The notes below the pieces were generated by a model, which saw only the letters and a list, made by a program, of their open reading frames with translations, searched no databases and was not told where the DNA came from. A stretch of 64,000 nt of DNA from Merluccius polli (lineage: Eukaryota; Chordata; Actinopteri; Gadiformes; Merlucciidae). The stretch covers positions 230,001 through 294,000 of the forward strand of contig JAOPHQ010003977.1 of the NCBI GenBank assembly GCA_030340625.1, read 5' to 3'. This document shows positions 22,688 to 33,995 of this stretch, in pieces. Made by a program: the position numbers and the translations under genes. How positions within the stretch are numbered: position 1 is the stretch's first letter; every line of letters starts with the position of its first letter.

Positions 22688-22850
22688 CAGTGTTGGGTAG
22701 TAACGCGGTATTAGTAACGCCGTTACTTTTTTCAGTAACGCTTTACGTAACGCGTTGTGTTTTAAAATTCAGTAACTCTGTTCCCGTTAACAAACGCTGC
22801 GTTACTCCGTTCCTTTTGGTGAGGTTTTATAACGGCACACAGTTCCCGAT
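22688..22850 (+). mobile_element. hAT-like left end, truncated
   Basis: CAGTGTTGGGTAGTAACGCG followed by many GTAACG words is the characteristic start of a common fish hAT family. The matching right end (CCCAACACTG) was not found downstream, so the copy is probably interrupted by the element starting at 22858. Confidence 0.65.
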
Positions 22851-22857
22851 CAATAAA

Positions 22858-23670
22858 GCCGGACTGTCCGGTTTTTCAATGCCCTGTCCGGCGTCCGGCG
22901 CAGCATCAAGCCAGACGCGTATTTGTCCTCCTTTTTGAGACACCCCCGCCGGTCACAGGTCCGCCCGCCGGTCATAGGTCCGTGGTGTGTTACTATTGCG
23001 CGCACCCCCCCCCCCCCCCCCCCCCCGCCGGTCGTAGGTCCGCGGTGTGTTACTATTGCGCGCACCCGCCCCCCCCCCGTACTCTGGAGGACCCTGGCAA
23101 TGCATATATATATCTATATATATATATATAGATATATATAGATATATATAGATATATATAGATATATATAGATAGATATATATAGATATATATGTGTCTG
23201 GGTTTCCACAGTAGTTGTCCAGAGCCCACTATTCTTCACTGTGTTCAGGAGACAACATCTGCCACATCTAATAACTGTTTGTGGTGCCATTACATCAAGC
23301 GATTAAAACGCGCCAGTCCCGCTCCTCGAGGCACCTGCGTAAAGAGGGACAGATGGTCCGGTTTAGGTAAAGTATTAAACATGATTACTGTTCGGTGTTA
23401 CAGTAAAGAGTATGTGATGTTGCGTTGTAAAGTTAGGAAATGATTGGGTTTAGGGTGTTGTGTAGGTTTAGTGTAGTTTGAGGACAGACTGACAGACAGG
23501 AGCCAAACTGACAGACAGACAGACAGGCTGGCATAGAGACAGACACACCGTAAAACTTCCAATAAAAGCAGGGTCCCTAATAGACACAGGTCCCCATTAA
23601 ATGACCGGCGGGGGTGTCTCAAAAAGGAGGACAAATACGGACAGGGCATTGAAAAACCGGACAGTCCGGC
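22858..23670. mobile_element. TIR element with C-rich cassette
   Basis: Left GCCGGACTGTCCGGTTTTTC and right-end complement are matched, and the match continues through CCCTGTCCG, TATTTGTCCTCC and TTTTTGAGACACCCCCGCCGG. The left arm has about 28 extra bases. The interior holds the G/C cassette (22944-23079) and (GATA)/(TA)n sequence (23103-23193). The TSD was not resolved. No transposase frame is present. Confidence 0.7.
22944..23079 (+). repeat. G/C minisatellite cassette (copy 1)
   Basis: Two and a half units of GCCGGTCATAGGTCCGTGG, TGTGTTACTATTGCGCGC and a C run (17 or more). The complement contains GGACCTAYGACCGGC followed by G tracts, also found at 57127, 57478 and 62218, with shorter relatives at 36350 and 43280. 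Confidence 0.8.
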
Positions 23671-23884
23671 CTAAAGCCACCCTATATGGATGAGACGGCG
23701 GTCTGGTTTGATATGGTCTGGTTTGAATTTTGATACGGTCTGGTTTGAATTTTTTGCTAAATTAATTAAACGCCTGTCCCTAATAGACGCAGGTCCCCAA
23801 TAAAGGCAGGGTGCCTTCAGTGATTTAAGCAAATAAACGCCCAGGCTATTATTAGAAGTTTTACGGTAGATATAGGATGTAGAG

Positions 23885-24092
23885 AGATATACTGTAGATA
23901 GACAGAGTAAGACAGACTGACAGACAGACAGACGGACAGATAGATGGACAGAGAGAAAGACAGACCGACAGGCAGACATACAGACAGGCAGGCATGCAGA
24001 CAGATAGGCAGACAGACAGACAGACAGACAGAACAACAGACAGACCGACCGACAGACCAACAGGCAGACATACAGACAGAAAGACAGCAGAG
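23885..24092 (+). repeat. imperfect (CAGA)n tetranucleotide
   Basis: About 200 bp of CAGA with CAGG and TAGA variants. The minus-strand open frames are S/V/C/L repeats produced by this tract. Confidence 0.9.
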
Positions 24093-24224
24093 AGACAATC
24101 CGAGACCAATCTGAGTCACTCTCCCTCCCTGTGTTTCTAAGTGGCTTTTCAATGAGCTGAACAGAAAATACCTTCACAGACTTTAACTAATTAACAGAAA
24201 ATAATGGGGTGAGTAGCAGGAACT

Positions 24225-24230
<6 letters not shown>

Positions 24231-24275
<45 letters not shown>

Positions 24276-24283
24276 GGGGGGGG
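24231..24283 (+). repeat. (TG)n followed by G11
   Basis: Third instance of a TG run passing directly into a G run. Confidence 0.95.
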
Positions 24284-25498
24284 AGCATAAGGCAGCAAAC
24301 TGCCTTAATGCATACTTTACATTGGATAAATGGGTGTTAGCTCTTCAATTAAAAGAAACTTGATATAGCTAACAGCTAACATATTTGTCGTACTTTTCTC
24401 TAATTTCTTTTGTTTTGGTTGGGAACATGTAACTACACGATTTTACATCCATCTCATGAAACGTTTATTTATTTAACAACGCTCGCATTGTGTTCACATC
24501 GCAGGTTTAGCGCTGAGCAAAGACACATTTATGGATTCCATAAAATCATCGGAAAAAATTGACCCTAAGGAGGACAAGGACAGCGCGTTATCTCGTCTCC
24601 AGGGATGAGACAGTCAGCAGAGCGGCTGAAGACTGTTTTTCATCTGAATGCCGACCACCACTCCTGCATGAACGTATTCACGCTCCTATTGGCTGAAATT
24701 CAGATTTTTCGATTGTGTTTCCATTTGAGCTTTGTTCCTTTGGGCTGTGAATGTTTTCCCGAATGACCCTGTGACCCCTGACACACGCACGAACACGCAC
24801 ACGCACACACATACAAAACACCAATACACACAGTCAACACATTAAAGGCATTAAAAAAAAGCTGCTTGAGCGAACTGAGATGTAATCATCTGATTTTAAA
24901 GCCTGAATGCCACACACACACACACACCCACACACATACGCATGCTCAGTCCGAGTTAATTTGATCTCTTTGGCATTAAGGTGTATCATAGAGACTCGAT
25001 TCAGGAGGCAGAGAGTGTATTGAAGGTGTTTTTTTTTAAAGCTACCACGAAACAGAAATTTGTGTGAAAACACAGTTTTTCCACTTCTTTCTCTTTTCTT
25101 TTTGTGTTAATTCAACGTGTGTTGTATTAGGCCGAGTTGTTTTTTTAAATGATTGACCAAATGACTCGCCACAAACCAAAAGAAAAACGGAAATTCATCA
25201 TTGCCGTTGTGCTTGCGGTTTCCTAGGCGTGTCTCTCTCTCTCCTCCAGCGACGTCTGACCGTGGACGACCTCCGGCCAACGCTAGCATTGCTAGGACAG
25301 CTAATCAATGCTAGCAGCAACAACCTCCCCAGATCCGATCTCTACAGCAATGGCCAAAACCCAAAAGCAACTTATTTTAGAGGAAGTTGGGTGGGGTTAC
25401 ATAGCAGTGCTATGGACTGATCCTGGTCCAGATCGCAACTTAAATGCACAAAGTTTTTGCCTTTATAGGTTAAACGTACGCCATTGAATGCGTTACCT
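24284..25498. other. no gene seen
   Basis: Mostly unique sequence with short CA runs near 24790-24840 and 24905-24935. No credible exon was identified. Confidence 0.4.
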
Positions 25499-25507
25499 GT
25501 TACTGGC

Positions 25508-27363
25508 ACCTGCGTGAAGCTGGCCCCCCATGTTATTCAAAAATTATTAAAAACACTGCTATTCGTTTGTGCTACGTTTGTGCCGGTTTGTGCCGTAACA
25601 ATTATCGTTTGTGCTGTTAAGGGTTTTAAGTAATTAAACTTTACATTTTCTGGCCAGTGACGTCACTCAGCCCCCCATACTTGTCCAAATTTCCCAAAAA
25701 TAGTCTCAATCGTTTGTGCTGATTTGTGCCGTCAAAAGAGACATTTGTGCTACTTCGGTTTTTAAGTTAGCCCATCAGGCTTTATTTGTTACACGCGTGA
25801 CGTCACCCAGCCCCCCATCAATGTCCAAATCTCACCAAAATGGTCTCAATCGTTAGTGCTATGTTTGTGCTGATTTGTGCCGTTAAAAGAAACATTTGTG
25901 CTACTTCGGTTTTTAAGTTATCAGGCTTTATTTGTTACACGCGTGACGTCACCCAGCCCCCCATCAATGTCAAAATCTCACTAAAATGGTCTCAATCGTT
26001 TGTGCTAAGTTTGTGCTGATTTGTGCTGTTAAAAGAAACATTTGTGCTACTTCGGTTTTCACATTAGCATGCTTTATTACACGCATACTATTTGAACTCA
26101 TAGACGTTTGCATTGCAAAGGCTTCTGACACGTCACCGGGGCTTCAGAGTAATGTGTCCGAGGAGGGCAGCCCTCTCGGACACACACACCAGCTCTTACC
26201 GCTGTGTTTTTATTTAATTTATTAATCCACACTTCCAGACCGCCACCAGGGCTTCAGAGTAATGTGTCTGAGGAGGGCAGCCCTCTCGGACACACACGCC
26301 AGCTTTAACCGCTGTTTTCTTTTTAATTTAATTTATTAATCCACACTTCCAGACCGCCACCGGGGCTTCACAGTAATGTGTCCGAGGAGAGCAGCCCTCT
26401 CGGACACACACGCCAGCTCTTACCGCTGTGTTTTTATTTCATTTATTAATTCACACTTCCAGACCGTCACCGGGGCTTCAGAGTAATGTGTCCGAGGAGG
26501 GCAGCCCTCTCGGACACACACGCCAGCTTTGTGGGCTGACTTGGGAAACTCAGTCTCGATCTGCCCCGCTCTCTCACACAACGGAGACTCCGTAGCCTAG
26601 GCTATTTGAATCAGAACAATCCAAGATTGTTGCAGCACCGAATGACAGTTCAGCTCGGTGTTCACTAAAGGTTAGCATGATCAACACCACAGCGCAAATT
26701 CAGATCGATAAGCTACTCTTGTATGCAAATTATCGCGGTCACGGTTGATATTATTTGGCTATGAATTTATCAACTGTGGTGAATAAAGCCTGCTAATGTG
26801 AAAACCGAAGTAGCACAAATGTTTCTTTTAACAGCACAAATCAGCACAAACATAGCACAAACGATTGAGACCATTTTGGTGAGATTTGGACATTGATGGG
26901 GGGCTGGGTGACGTCACGCGTGTAACAAATAAAGCCTGATAACTTAAAAACCGAAGTAGCACAAATGTTTCTTTTAACGGCACAAATCAGCACAAACATA
27001 GCACTAATGATTGAGACCATTTTGGTGAGATTTGGACATTGATGGGGGGCTGGGTGACGTCACGCGTGTAACAAATAAAGCCTGATAGGCTAACTTAAAA
27101 ACCGAAGTAGCACAAATGTTTCTTTTGACGGCACAAATCAGCACAAACGTAGCACAAACGATTGAGACTATTTTGGGGAAATTTGGACAAGTATGGGGGG
27201 CTGAGTGACGTCACTGGCCAGAAAATGTAAAGTTTAATTACTTAAAACCCTTAACAGCACAAACGATACTTTTTACGGCACAAACCGGCACAAACGTAGC
27301 ACAAACGAATAGCAGTGTTTTTAATAATTTTTGAATAACATGGGGGGCCAGCTTCACGCAGGT
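25508..27363. mobile_element. 1.86-kb foldback transposon, 9-bp TSD
   Basis: The first 572 bp (25508-26079) and last 580 bp (26784-27363) are inverted copies that stay alignable along their whole length. Termini are ACCTGCGTGAAGCTGGCCCC and its complement. Perfect 9-bp direct repeats GTTACTGGC flank it (25499-25507 and 27364-27372). Each arm contains tandem blocks built from CGTTTGTGCTACGTTTGTGC, CAGCCCCCCAT and TTCGGTTTTTAAG. Each arm has three perfect CRE palindromes TGACGTCA. The core is a tandem repeat (26130-26540). No transposase frame exists. The 9-bp TSD and very long TIRs fit a Mutator-like element, but no family was recognised. Confidence 0.93.
26130..26540. repeat. four tandem units with hairpin, core of the foldback element
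   Basis: Unit of 110-114 bp, with GGGCTTCA.AGTAATGTG at 26139, 26249, 26364 and 26474. Every unit contains GTGTCCGAGGAGGGC followed by AGCCCTCTCGGACAC, a 13-14 bp stem with one bulge. Units are separated by TTTTTATTTAATTTATTAAT-like AT-rich spacers. Confidence 0.9.
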
Positions 27364-27372
27364 GTTACTGGC

Positions 27373-27931
27373 AGGGTCACCAGGTGACGTCAATCAAACA
27401 TCCTGGCTAAAACCCCCCCCAGATCTGGTTGTACAGACAGATAGAGAAAGCCTGAACAAGCATCTAAGCTGGATGTATGTCCAGCTGGTGGTCCTAAAGA
27501 GCCCCACCATGTACAGGTCGGCATTTTCCAAATGTGAAACGGAAACAAACAGAGTGTGAACTTTGCGGCTGCCCTTAAGACGATTGACCGCATCGCAGGG
27601 GTGGAAATTGAACAACATGCGGGGAAGTCGGAGATCATACGCTCTTACCTTTTATAGCTCCATCAGCCCCCACCGGGTCGGCCACGCCGAGACGTTTCAA
27701 TCTCGAGGTTCGACGTTTCCTTTATCTGCTCCTGATGTTTAGACGTTGAGGCCTTTCAGTGGAGGTCGATGGGAAATCTGGGCTCTAAGTTCATTGGTTG
27801 ACATTCGGGTGACCTCTCCCTCCTACCTCGACTGTATAAACCTCGTCTTTAAGTGGGTGACAGATTTTGATTTTGCCGGCGATTCCAGCTGAACAGAAAA
27901 GACCTGGGGCCACAGTCCTCCTGTGTAGGAG
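27373..27931. other. no gene seen
   Basis: Starts with another TGACGTCA just outside the foldback element (27384), then unique-looking sequence to the split SINE. The small frames are unrecognised. Confidence 0.35.
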
Positions 27932-28960
27932 GTCCGGTAGCTCAGTTGGTGGAGCATGGTGTTGACATCAAGGGCGTAGATTTGCGTGGGGACCGAAGGA
28001 CATGTCCCCACCAATATTCAATAACGACTGAAATGTCCCCACCAATATTGAGGCAAACGGAAAAAAGCGCCATGCGCGTTACACAAAGGGTTAAATAAAT
28101 TTCGACGTCCGTAATCTAGGTACCGCCTCCAAAAATACGTCTTGAGGGTCTGGTCTGGTCAGGTCTGTTTTTTTATTGGCTTAGCTCCCTGTATCAAACT
28201 ATATAGGCTACTCCCCCTCAACACTGCCTGTATACTGACGATTCCCAATACCTTAGAGGCGCGTTCACTAAACCTTACCACTGTAGGCCTACTTTAGCCA
28301 ATCGGTAATAGGGTAGGGGCTGGTCTTGGGTTTTGGCCAATCAGATTAATTCAGCAGTCACTCCACGTGCGAATGTGATGGATACAATTCTAAATGTACG
28401 TGTCCGATTTTAATAAAAAATGGATGTCTCCTTGTTCATGCCCTTTAGTCAATGGTAAGGCTACTAATCAATTCCTAGTTACTTTTGAGTATTATATTGC
28501 CACCGACTGACCTTTCTTGGTAGAGCTGTAGTATCCGTAGTCTCAGTAGCCTATGCTATACAAGCAATACGTATGCTAAGTGACTAGTTAAAAGCAGGGA
28601 TGAATTTCTGAACAAGCCTACCAGGCTCAGGGTCCCAAGAGCTCTAGTGCTTTACATAAAGATGCCACTGTGATATAGGCTTGTATTGGGTTTGTGCATG
28701 TCATGTGTGAATAATGTCCATTTATATCCAAAAAAAGTAATCAGAATTGCCAGATAATTACGTTGTTATATCTTGGCTTAGGGGGTAGGGTTAACCCCCC
28801 CCTTTTTTTTTTTTTTACTATCACCCCTGTAGTAGTGTCCCCACCAAAGCTTAGACCAAACCTACGCCCTTGGTTGACATCAACACCGCCAGGGTTAGGG
28901 GTTCAATTCCCTTTGGGGCCACCCATGCTAGGAACTCAAATATATGAAACATATATAAAT
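27932..28960 (+). mobile_element. tRNA-derived SINE, family B, split by a hAT insertion
   Basis: Left part (27932-27968) carries an A box, TAGCTCAGTTGG. Right part (28873-28960) carries a B box, GGTTCAATTCC, and CACCCATGCTAGGAA. The intervening 27969-28872 is the hAT element and one TSD copy. The copy at 56795 has the same order (TAGCTCAACTGG, GGTTTGATTGC, CACCCATGCTAGGAA), which supports a SINE and not a tRNA gene. Pol III transcription of this copy should be broken because the boxes are 0.9 kb apart. Confidence 0.75.
27969..28872 (+). mobile_element. non-autonomous hAT element, copy 2
   Basis: Same termini as 16804-17680. Perfect 8-bp TSD GTTGACAT (27961-27968 and 28873-28880). Differences from copy 1 seen by eye are a few single bases and an extra C-rich plus T15 stretch near 28795-28820. 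The near identity of two copies 11 kb apart indicates recent transposition. Confidence 0.95.
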
Positions 28961-29584
28961 ATGTAAATTACACCATAGAAAACAAGCTCCATTAAGCACA
29001 TTTTACAGCGTGAATGATCAGTGAACGGTTGGAAATGGAAGAGAGAGGACTTTTTGACCAACCGGCCATTTTGCTTGTTATTCTCCTGCTGGTTGCCAAT
29101 TGGGAAAAAAAATCAATTTATCCTCTCCACATTAGAGGGTTATTAATTACCACTAGCATGTAATGACTGTAATAAATAATTAGAAATAAATTGGTCCGTG
29201 TGTTAAACGTCGAGTCTAAGCCAATTTCATAGAAGTCTGATTGCTGGAAGCACAAGCCGTCTGGCGGCAGACAGGGAGCGAATCATGTTGGAGATTGCGT
29301 TGGACGTTTTGAATAACATCGTCATTCAGCCATTAGTCTGAGACATGCAATGGGAATAAATGGACGTTAAATAATATTTACCATTTTGAATTAATCGAGT
29401 AGGCTGGGTAATTACATTTAGATTTTATTATTACATCTGCTGTCTCCGGGGGCTTCTGCGTTGAAGGACGACGGGACTGCAGAATGAGGGGATGGATGTA
29501 ATATGATTTTAAAACAACAATTAATTTACTTTAATTGGATTCAATGTAATTAAAAAAACAAGGCAGCCACGATGAAAAACACTC
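28961..29584. promoter_or_regulatory. candidate conserved non-coding element
   Basis: 29050-29480 is non-repetitive and rich in homeodomain-type words: GTTATTAATTACCACTAGC, AATAATTAGAAATAAATTGG, TGAATTAATCGAG and GTAATTACATTTAG. It has no frame. It stands out from the repeats around it; the role is inferred from composition only. Confidence 0.25.
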
Positions 29585-29660
29585 AAAGTCATGAAGGTTA
29601 GAATCCGAATCCACTTTATTGTCATACGCATGCTTGGACACGCAAGGGACTTGACTTCTG
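29585..29660 (-). mobile_element. LINE-like 3' end
   Basis: GAATCCGAATCCACTTTATTGTCATACGC on the + strand is the complement of an AATAAAGTGGATTCGG 3' end with a short (GGATTC) tail, typical of fish non-LTR elements. Confidence 0.5.
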
Positions 29661-30046
29661 ATCCAGTCACTGGATCACACACACGCAAGCACACACACAC
29701 ACGCACAGACCAAGTGGTCTTTCTCTGTATTTGAGTTGGTAACGGTGCTCTCCACCAGGTCAGACCCCCATGCTGTAGCAGCAGAATAATCAATAATTCC
29801 TTCATATGGGTTCATATGACGATAAATGCTGTGCTTTTGTTTTCCTACGCACGCCTCATCTCGCTCTCCATCAGGACAGAGATGTGGTCCTCATCTCTCT
29901 CTCCATCTGGTCCTGATGGTCCTGGGGAGCAGGTGATGAGTGGAGACAGCTGGTGGTCATCTCCGTCGCCCCACACACTGTGGTCTCATTTAACCCTCAA
30001 TCACTAGTTATGCTTGCTCACTGGATCCCCTCGACTCTATCTCTCG

Positions 30047-30077
<31 letters not shown>

Positions 30078-31861
30078 ACGTGCTCTACGGCTCACTAGTA
30101 AAGTTTCATTTACTTTAGTTTACTTTACTTTAGTGGTCATGCGGTCCACACGCACGCACACACACACAAACCGGTTGTATTTGTTGTGTGTTTTTGAAAA
30201 GCCCTACAAGGGTCTTGAGGGTCTTGTCATGAGCGCACTCTCTGCGAGGGTTTGTTTGGAGGACAGAGGTGAACAATATTATGTGTTGAGTATGCTGTGG
30301 CTGTGGGCCTGTGGCCTTTCTGGTCTTTAGGACCGAGTCCAACTCAACTCAAAACAACCTAATACTTTCACAACCATAGCCTTTTGGAATATGTTTGTTT
30401 TACATACCATATAATTTCAGTGAATAATGTAAATTGTAAATACATCTTTTACTGGATTAATTAAAGCTCTTGCTTTCTAAGTAACTCTGACTGGATCACA
30501 TCCTGTGAAGGATATCTCACCCGGTGCCAACACAGCTGTGAGTATCAGTGTTTACTGTCATTACAAACCTCAAACAGTATTGCGAGGTTGTTAATTCAAG
30601 GTGATTCAAGGTAATGCAAAGTGTCCTTCAGACGTACAAAACTCAGCGAAACAGAGCGTTTGACGGGCCTTGACTAGACTGGGGAATCCCCATTACTGTT
30701 GAGCTTGATTTTTCTTGACATTTAATCTTACCACGAGCCCACGGCCCCACTGGACAATTTAGTCCCAAAAAGTTATCTTTTTGGGGGGAGACAAAAACAT
30801 TTAAAAAAAAATGTAACAAAATAAATACATAAATAAAAATACCAAATAAGATCGTGGACTATGCCAGCTCATGTTGTAGCTGGTATAATCCACTATTTTA
30901 TTTTGTATATTTATTTATTTAGTGACAGCTAAAAGCCACATCATATCTCTGAATATTATTCCCTAAAGGAACTGGAATAATGTCTGAAGTCCTCTGTTTC
31001 ATACAGCCACAAGTGTATTAGGAGCAGTGAGGAGCAGTGAGGAGCTTAGAGGAACGTAGACGGCATGTGTTTCTCAGGGTTTCCCTAAGGGTCCGTCTCC
31101 CTCCTCCCAGGGGATATCGCTTGGCCGGTTGTTCAAACTCCAACTTATGTTTTCTTGCGTCCTCTTGAGAAAAAGCCCTTGTCGCTCTGAGAGCTACCAA
31201 TTAGATTCTGAAGGCAGACTTCAAGCTTCAAGCTCAGATCTGATGGAGAGTACTGTGATGCTCACTTCCCCGGTTCAACGTGTGCTGAACAGCTACGCTC
31301 CACAGTTTAAATTGTCATTGGTGAGCAGGTTTAAAATTGAATAACTCCCCTGCACATGCACACATATACAGACGCGCATACCCCTTGCACATTATCAATC
31401 AATTTCCCTCGGGATCAGTTAAGTCTATATCTAAATATATCTATATCTACCTATACACACAAACATTCAAGCACACACACACACACACAGTTAACAGTCC
31501 CCTACCTTGTGGGTCGTAGGTCAACTCTATATAACAAGAAGCAATACCTTCTTTCCGGCATCTTTCTTTAAATTGTGCTGCATTACTTTATAAAATATCT
31601 TTCCATGCTCGTCAGTAGGCTGACAGTAATGTCTGATGGGGTTGGGCGATGGTTAGGTCTCATGTTAGACAATAATTGATTTACTGTAAAAAAAATACAA
31701 AAATAAAAAAAGATCTGCAAATAAAGTCACAAGAGCCACAGATACATGCATGTCAAAAATAACAATATTACAAATTGAATATTTTCATTTACAAAAAAAA
31801 TCGGAAAAAAACCCCGTAACACATTTCCACAAAGCTGGGGAGAAAATTGGATAGAAAACAG

Positions 31862-31865
<4 letters not shown>
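29661..31865. other. gene-free stretch with minor microsatellites
   Basis: Short CA runs (29690-29705, 30150-30170, 31470-31490), a (CT)n run (30046-30075) and AT-rich sequence. 30390-30480 could be a retrotransposon 3' end (ends TTAATTAAAGCTCTTGC). No exon is supported. Confidence 0.35.
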
Positions 31866-31910
<45 letters not shown>

Positions 31911-31964
31911 CAGGGACACCAGCATTTCTGGTACTACACAAACCAGTAGAAAGCATCATATACA

Positions 31965-32004
<40 letters not shown>
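31866..32004 (+). repeat. (AC)n and (TA)n microsatellites
   Basis: About 21 AC repeats (31866-31908), 60 bp of spacer, then about 17 TA repeats (31970-32004). Confidence 0.95.
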
Positions 32005-32008
<4 letters not shown>

Positions 32009-32694
32009 ATGGCCTTTGTGTGTCTTTATGGAGAGAAGAGTGGACAGAGATAGGAAAGTGGGTTGTAGAAGAGAAGGAATGACATGTAGCATAAAGCGGA
32101 CATTATAGTCGCCGTGGGCAACTAGGCCATCCACGCACCGCCTTGGCATTTATAGTCGCCATTTTGGCCCTGAAAAGTGATGACATCATTTTTGTATGAA
32201 TGCCGGCTCGCGCAGTTCAGGCATGGCGACAATATAAATGAGGTTTAAGACCACAGGTGCAAATCAAACCTGGGTCGTGGCAAGACGTATTGTCTACATG
32301 GTTAGCGCGTTAGTGGGTTGAGCCATCGAACCCCCCCCATGAACAGTACTTCTTTGATGGCTATATCCCAGGGAAGTCGCATCGCCTGGCGTAAACCATG
32401 TTTGCCAGTTCACACTTCATCGCATCCGTGTTTAGCTGAGCAGCGGTGTGAGCAGGAGGATTTTATAGCCAACCCTGAAGAGGATAGGGATCTGCGGCAG
32501 AGAGAGTAAAACACATATTATACGGTCTTCTGTTTACCGCTCCCTCTCTGAGATCCTGTCACCTCTAACCTGTCGTATATCTCGCAGACGGCTGCTGCTG
32601 TCTCCGTTCTCTGTTCTCTGTTCGCTGTTGTGTGGGAGGCTCTGGGAGGTGAAGCGGCTTCAAACTGCGCTGAACCTCTACAGCCGGCACAGGA
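32005..32694. other. no gene seen
   Basis: Mixed sequence. Short frames are not recognised. Confidence 0.4.
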
Positions 32695-32836
32695 TAGTCT
32701 AGTGGTGGTGGTGGTTCGGGTGTGAGGCTCTCAGCCAAATGGCGCTGGGTTCTAGGGTCTGGAAGCTGTAGGCATCCTTGAGCAAGAGGCCAGCTAACCC
32801 CTGCCAGCTTCTGGACGACACGCTTCTGAATACATT
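32695..32836 (+). mobile_element. tRNA-derived SINE, family A, forward
   Basis: GTCTAGTGGTGGTGGTTCGG (A-box side), GGGTTCTAGGGTC (decayed B box), then CTGTAGGCATCCTTGAGCAA and CTAACCCCTGCC. The 3' tail is missing. Confidence 0.75.
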
Positions 32837-32958
32837 CACTTGTCTATCGCGTCTCCCGATGGCGGATGGATTAATTAAATTGTCAAAGCTCAATGACTCA
32901 ATGAGAGTCCCGCTCCCCTGCTGGCCTTATACTGTAGTAGGGAAAGCCATGCCATGTA

Positions 32959-33606
32959 TGGCGTCACATTAGTGCCAAAATGTCGGGCGTATTATATTAT
33001 TTCACACGCGTAGTTATTACCTGCGAGCGTGCAAATTCTCTGCGCGCACGCGCACACTAAGAGCGCTTCTCCCCGAGCGAGGAAATTGAGAGTGAGCGAG
33101 TAAATCGGGGACTCGAGAGCATTTCCTCGTTGCTCTCACATCTGATAGCCTCTCGCAACTCATGTTCTGCTCGCTCGCAAGGAATATTTTTGGCACTTTG
33201 GGGGAGGGAACCCAGGCACGGCGGGCTCTCCTGTGATTGGCCGTTTCTGAGGTACCTTCAGGTAAGAAAACCTTGGCTGAATTCGGGCATTTGTGATGAA
33301 CTATGTTTGTGACGAAAACTATGGCTTGTGTGAAACAAACTTAGATGAAATTTCACACAAGCCATAGTTTTCGTTCATCACAAATGCCCGAATGTCAGAT
33401 GTGAGAGCAACGAGGAAATGCTCTCGAGTCCCCGATTTACTCGCTCGCTCTCAATTTCCTCGCTCGGGTAGAAGCGCTCTGAGTGTGCGCGTGCGCGCAG
33501 AGAGAATTTGCGCGCTCGCAGGTAATAACTACGCGTGTGAAATAATATAATACGCCCGACTGCATGTTTTATCACGCGAGTGCATTTTGGCACTAATGTG
33601 ACGCCA
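32959..33606. mobile_element. foldback element with nested second hairpin
   Basis: Outer inverted arms (about 32959-33147 and 33396-33606) begin TGGCGTCACATTAGTGCCAA and match through GTAATAAC, GCGCACGCGCACA and ATTTCCTCGTTGCTCTCACA. TA flanks both ends (32957-32958, 33607-33608), consistent with a TA target duplication. The right arm has about 28 extra bases (around 33560-33588). The interior holds a second inverted repeat (33281-33393). No coding frame is present. TA targets are used by Tc1/mariner and other superfamilies; the family is not recognised. Confidence 0.85.
33281..33393. repeat. inner inverted repeat
   Basis: ATTCGGGCATTTGTGATGAA pairs with TTCATCACAAATGCCCGAAT, and AACTATGGCTTGTGTGAAA pairs with TTTCACACAAGCCATAGTTT. 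The loop is about 13 bp. A 12-bp insertion lies in the left arm. It directly abuts the right outer arm. Confidence 0.9.
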
Positions 33607-33608
33607 TA

Positions 33609-33957
33609 GCCATGGTCCCTGGCTCAGGTGTGTCCACGTCAGGTGATACGTTCAACCAATGTTTTTCCTTCTCGCTCCCCGTTGAGCAGGATTGATGACA
33701 GGTGTTAGTTTCATTCCCTTAGCAGGGGTTCCTGCTGTGTCGTGGTCCCGGTGACATTGGCCTGATAGCAGGTGGGCATTGATGTGTGTGTGTGTGTATG
33801 TGTGTGTTATATTGAAGAAAACAATTACACCCAGCCCCTCTCAGGTGATTGTACATGCTGTCTTGTGTCCAGCGTGGAATGGGGTCTGTTGTATGATGTA
33901 TAGTTCTACTGGGGGAGAGGGAATAGACCAAACAACACACACATGCACCTGACCAAA

Positions 33958-33995
<38 letters not shown>

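Noticed and set aside
23671..24177. 168-residue serine/cysteine/valine-rich frame
   Set aside because: Translation of the imperfect (CAGA)n tract.
27932..28960. tRNA gene with an intron
   Set aside because: The intervening DNA is a hAT element with TSDs, the anticodon arm is not well formed, and the same head occurs in a SINE at 56795.
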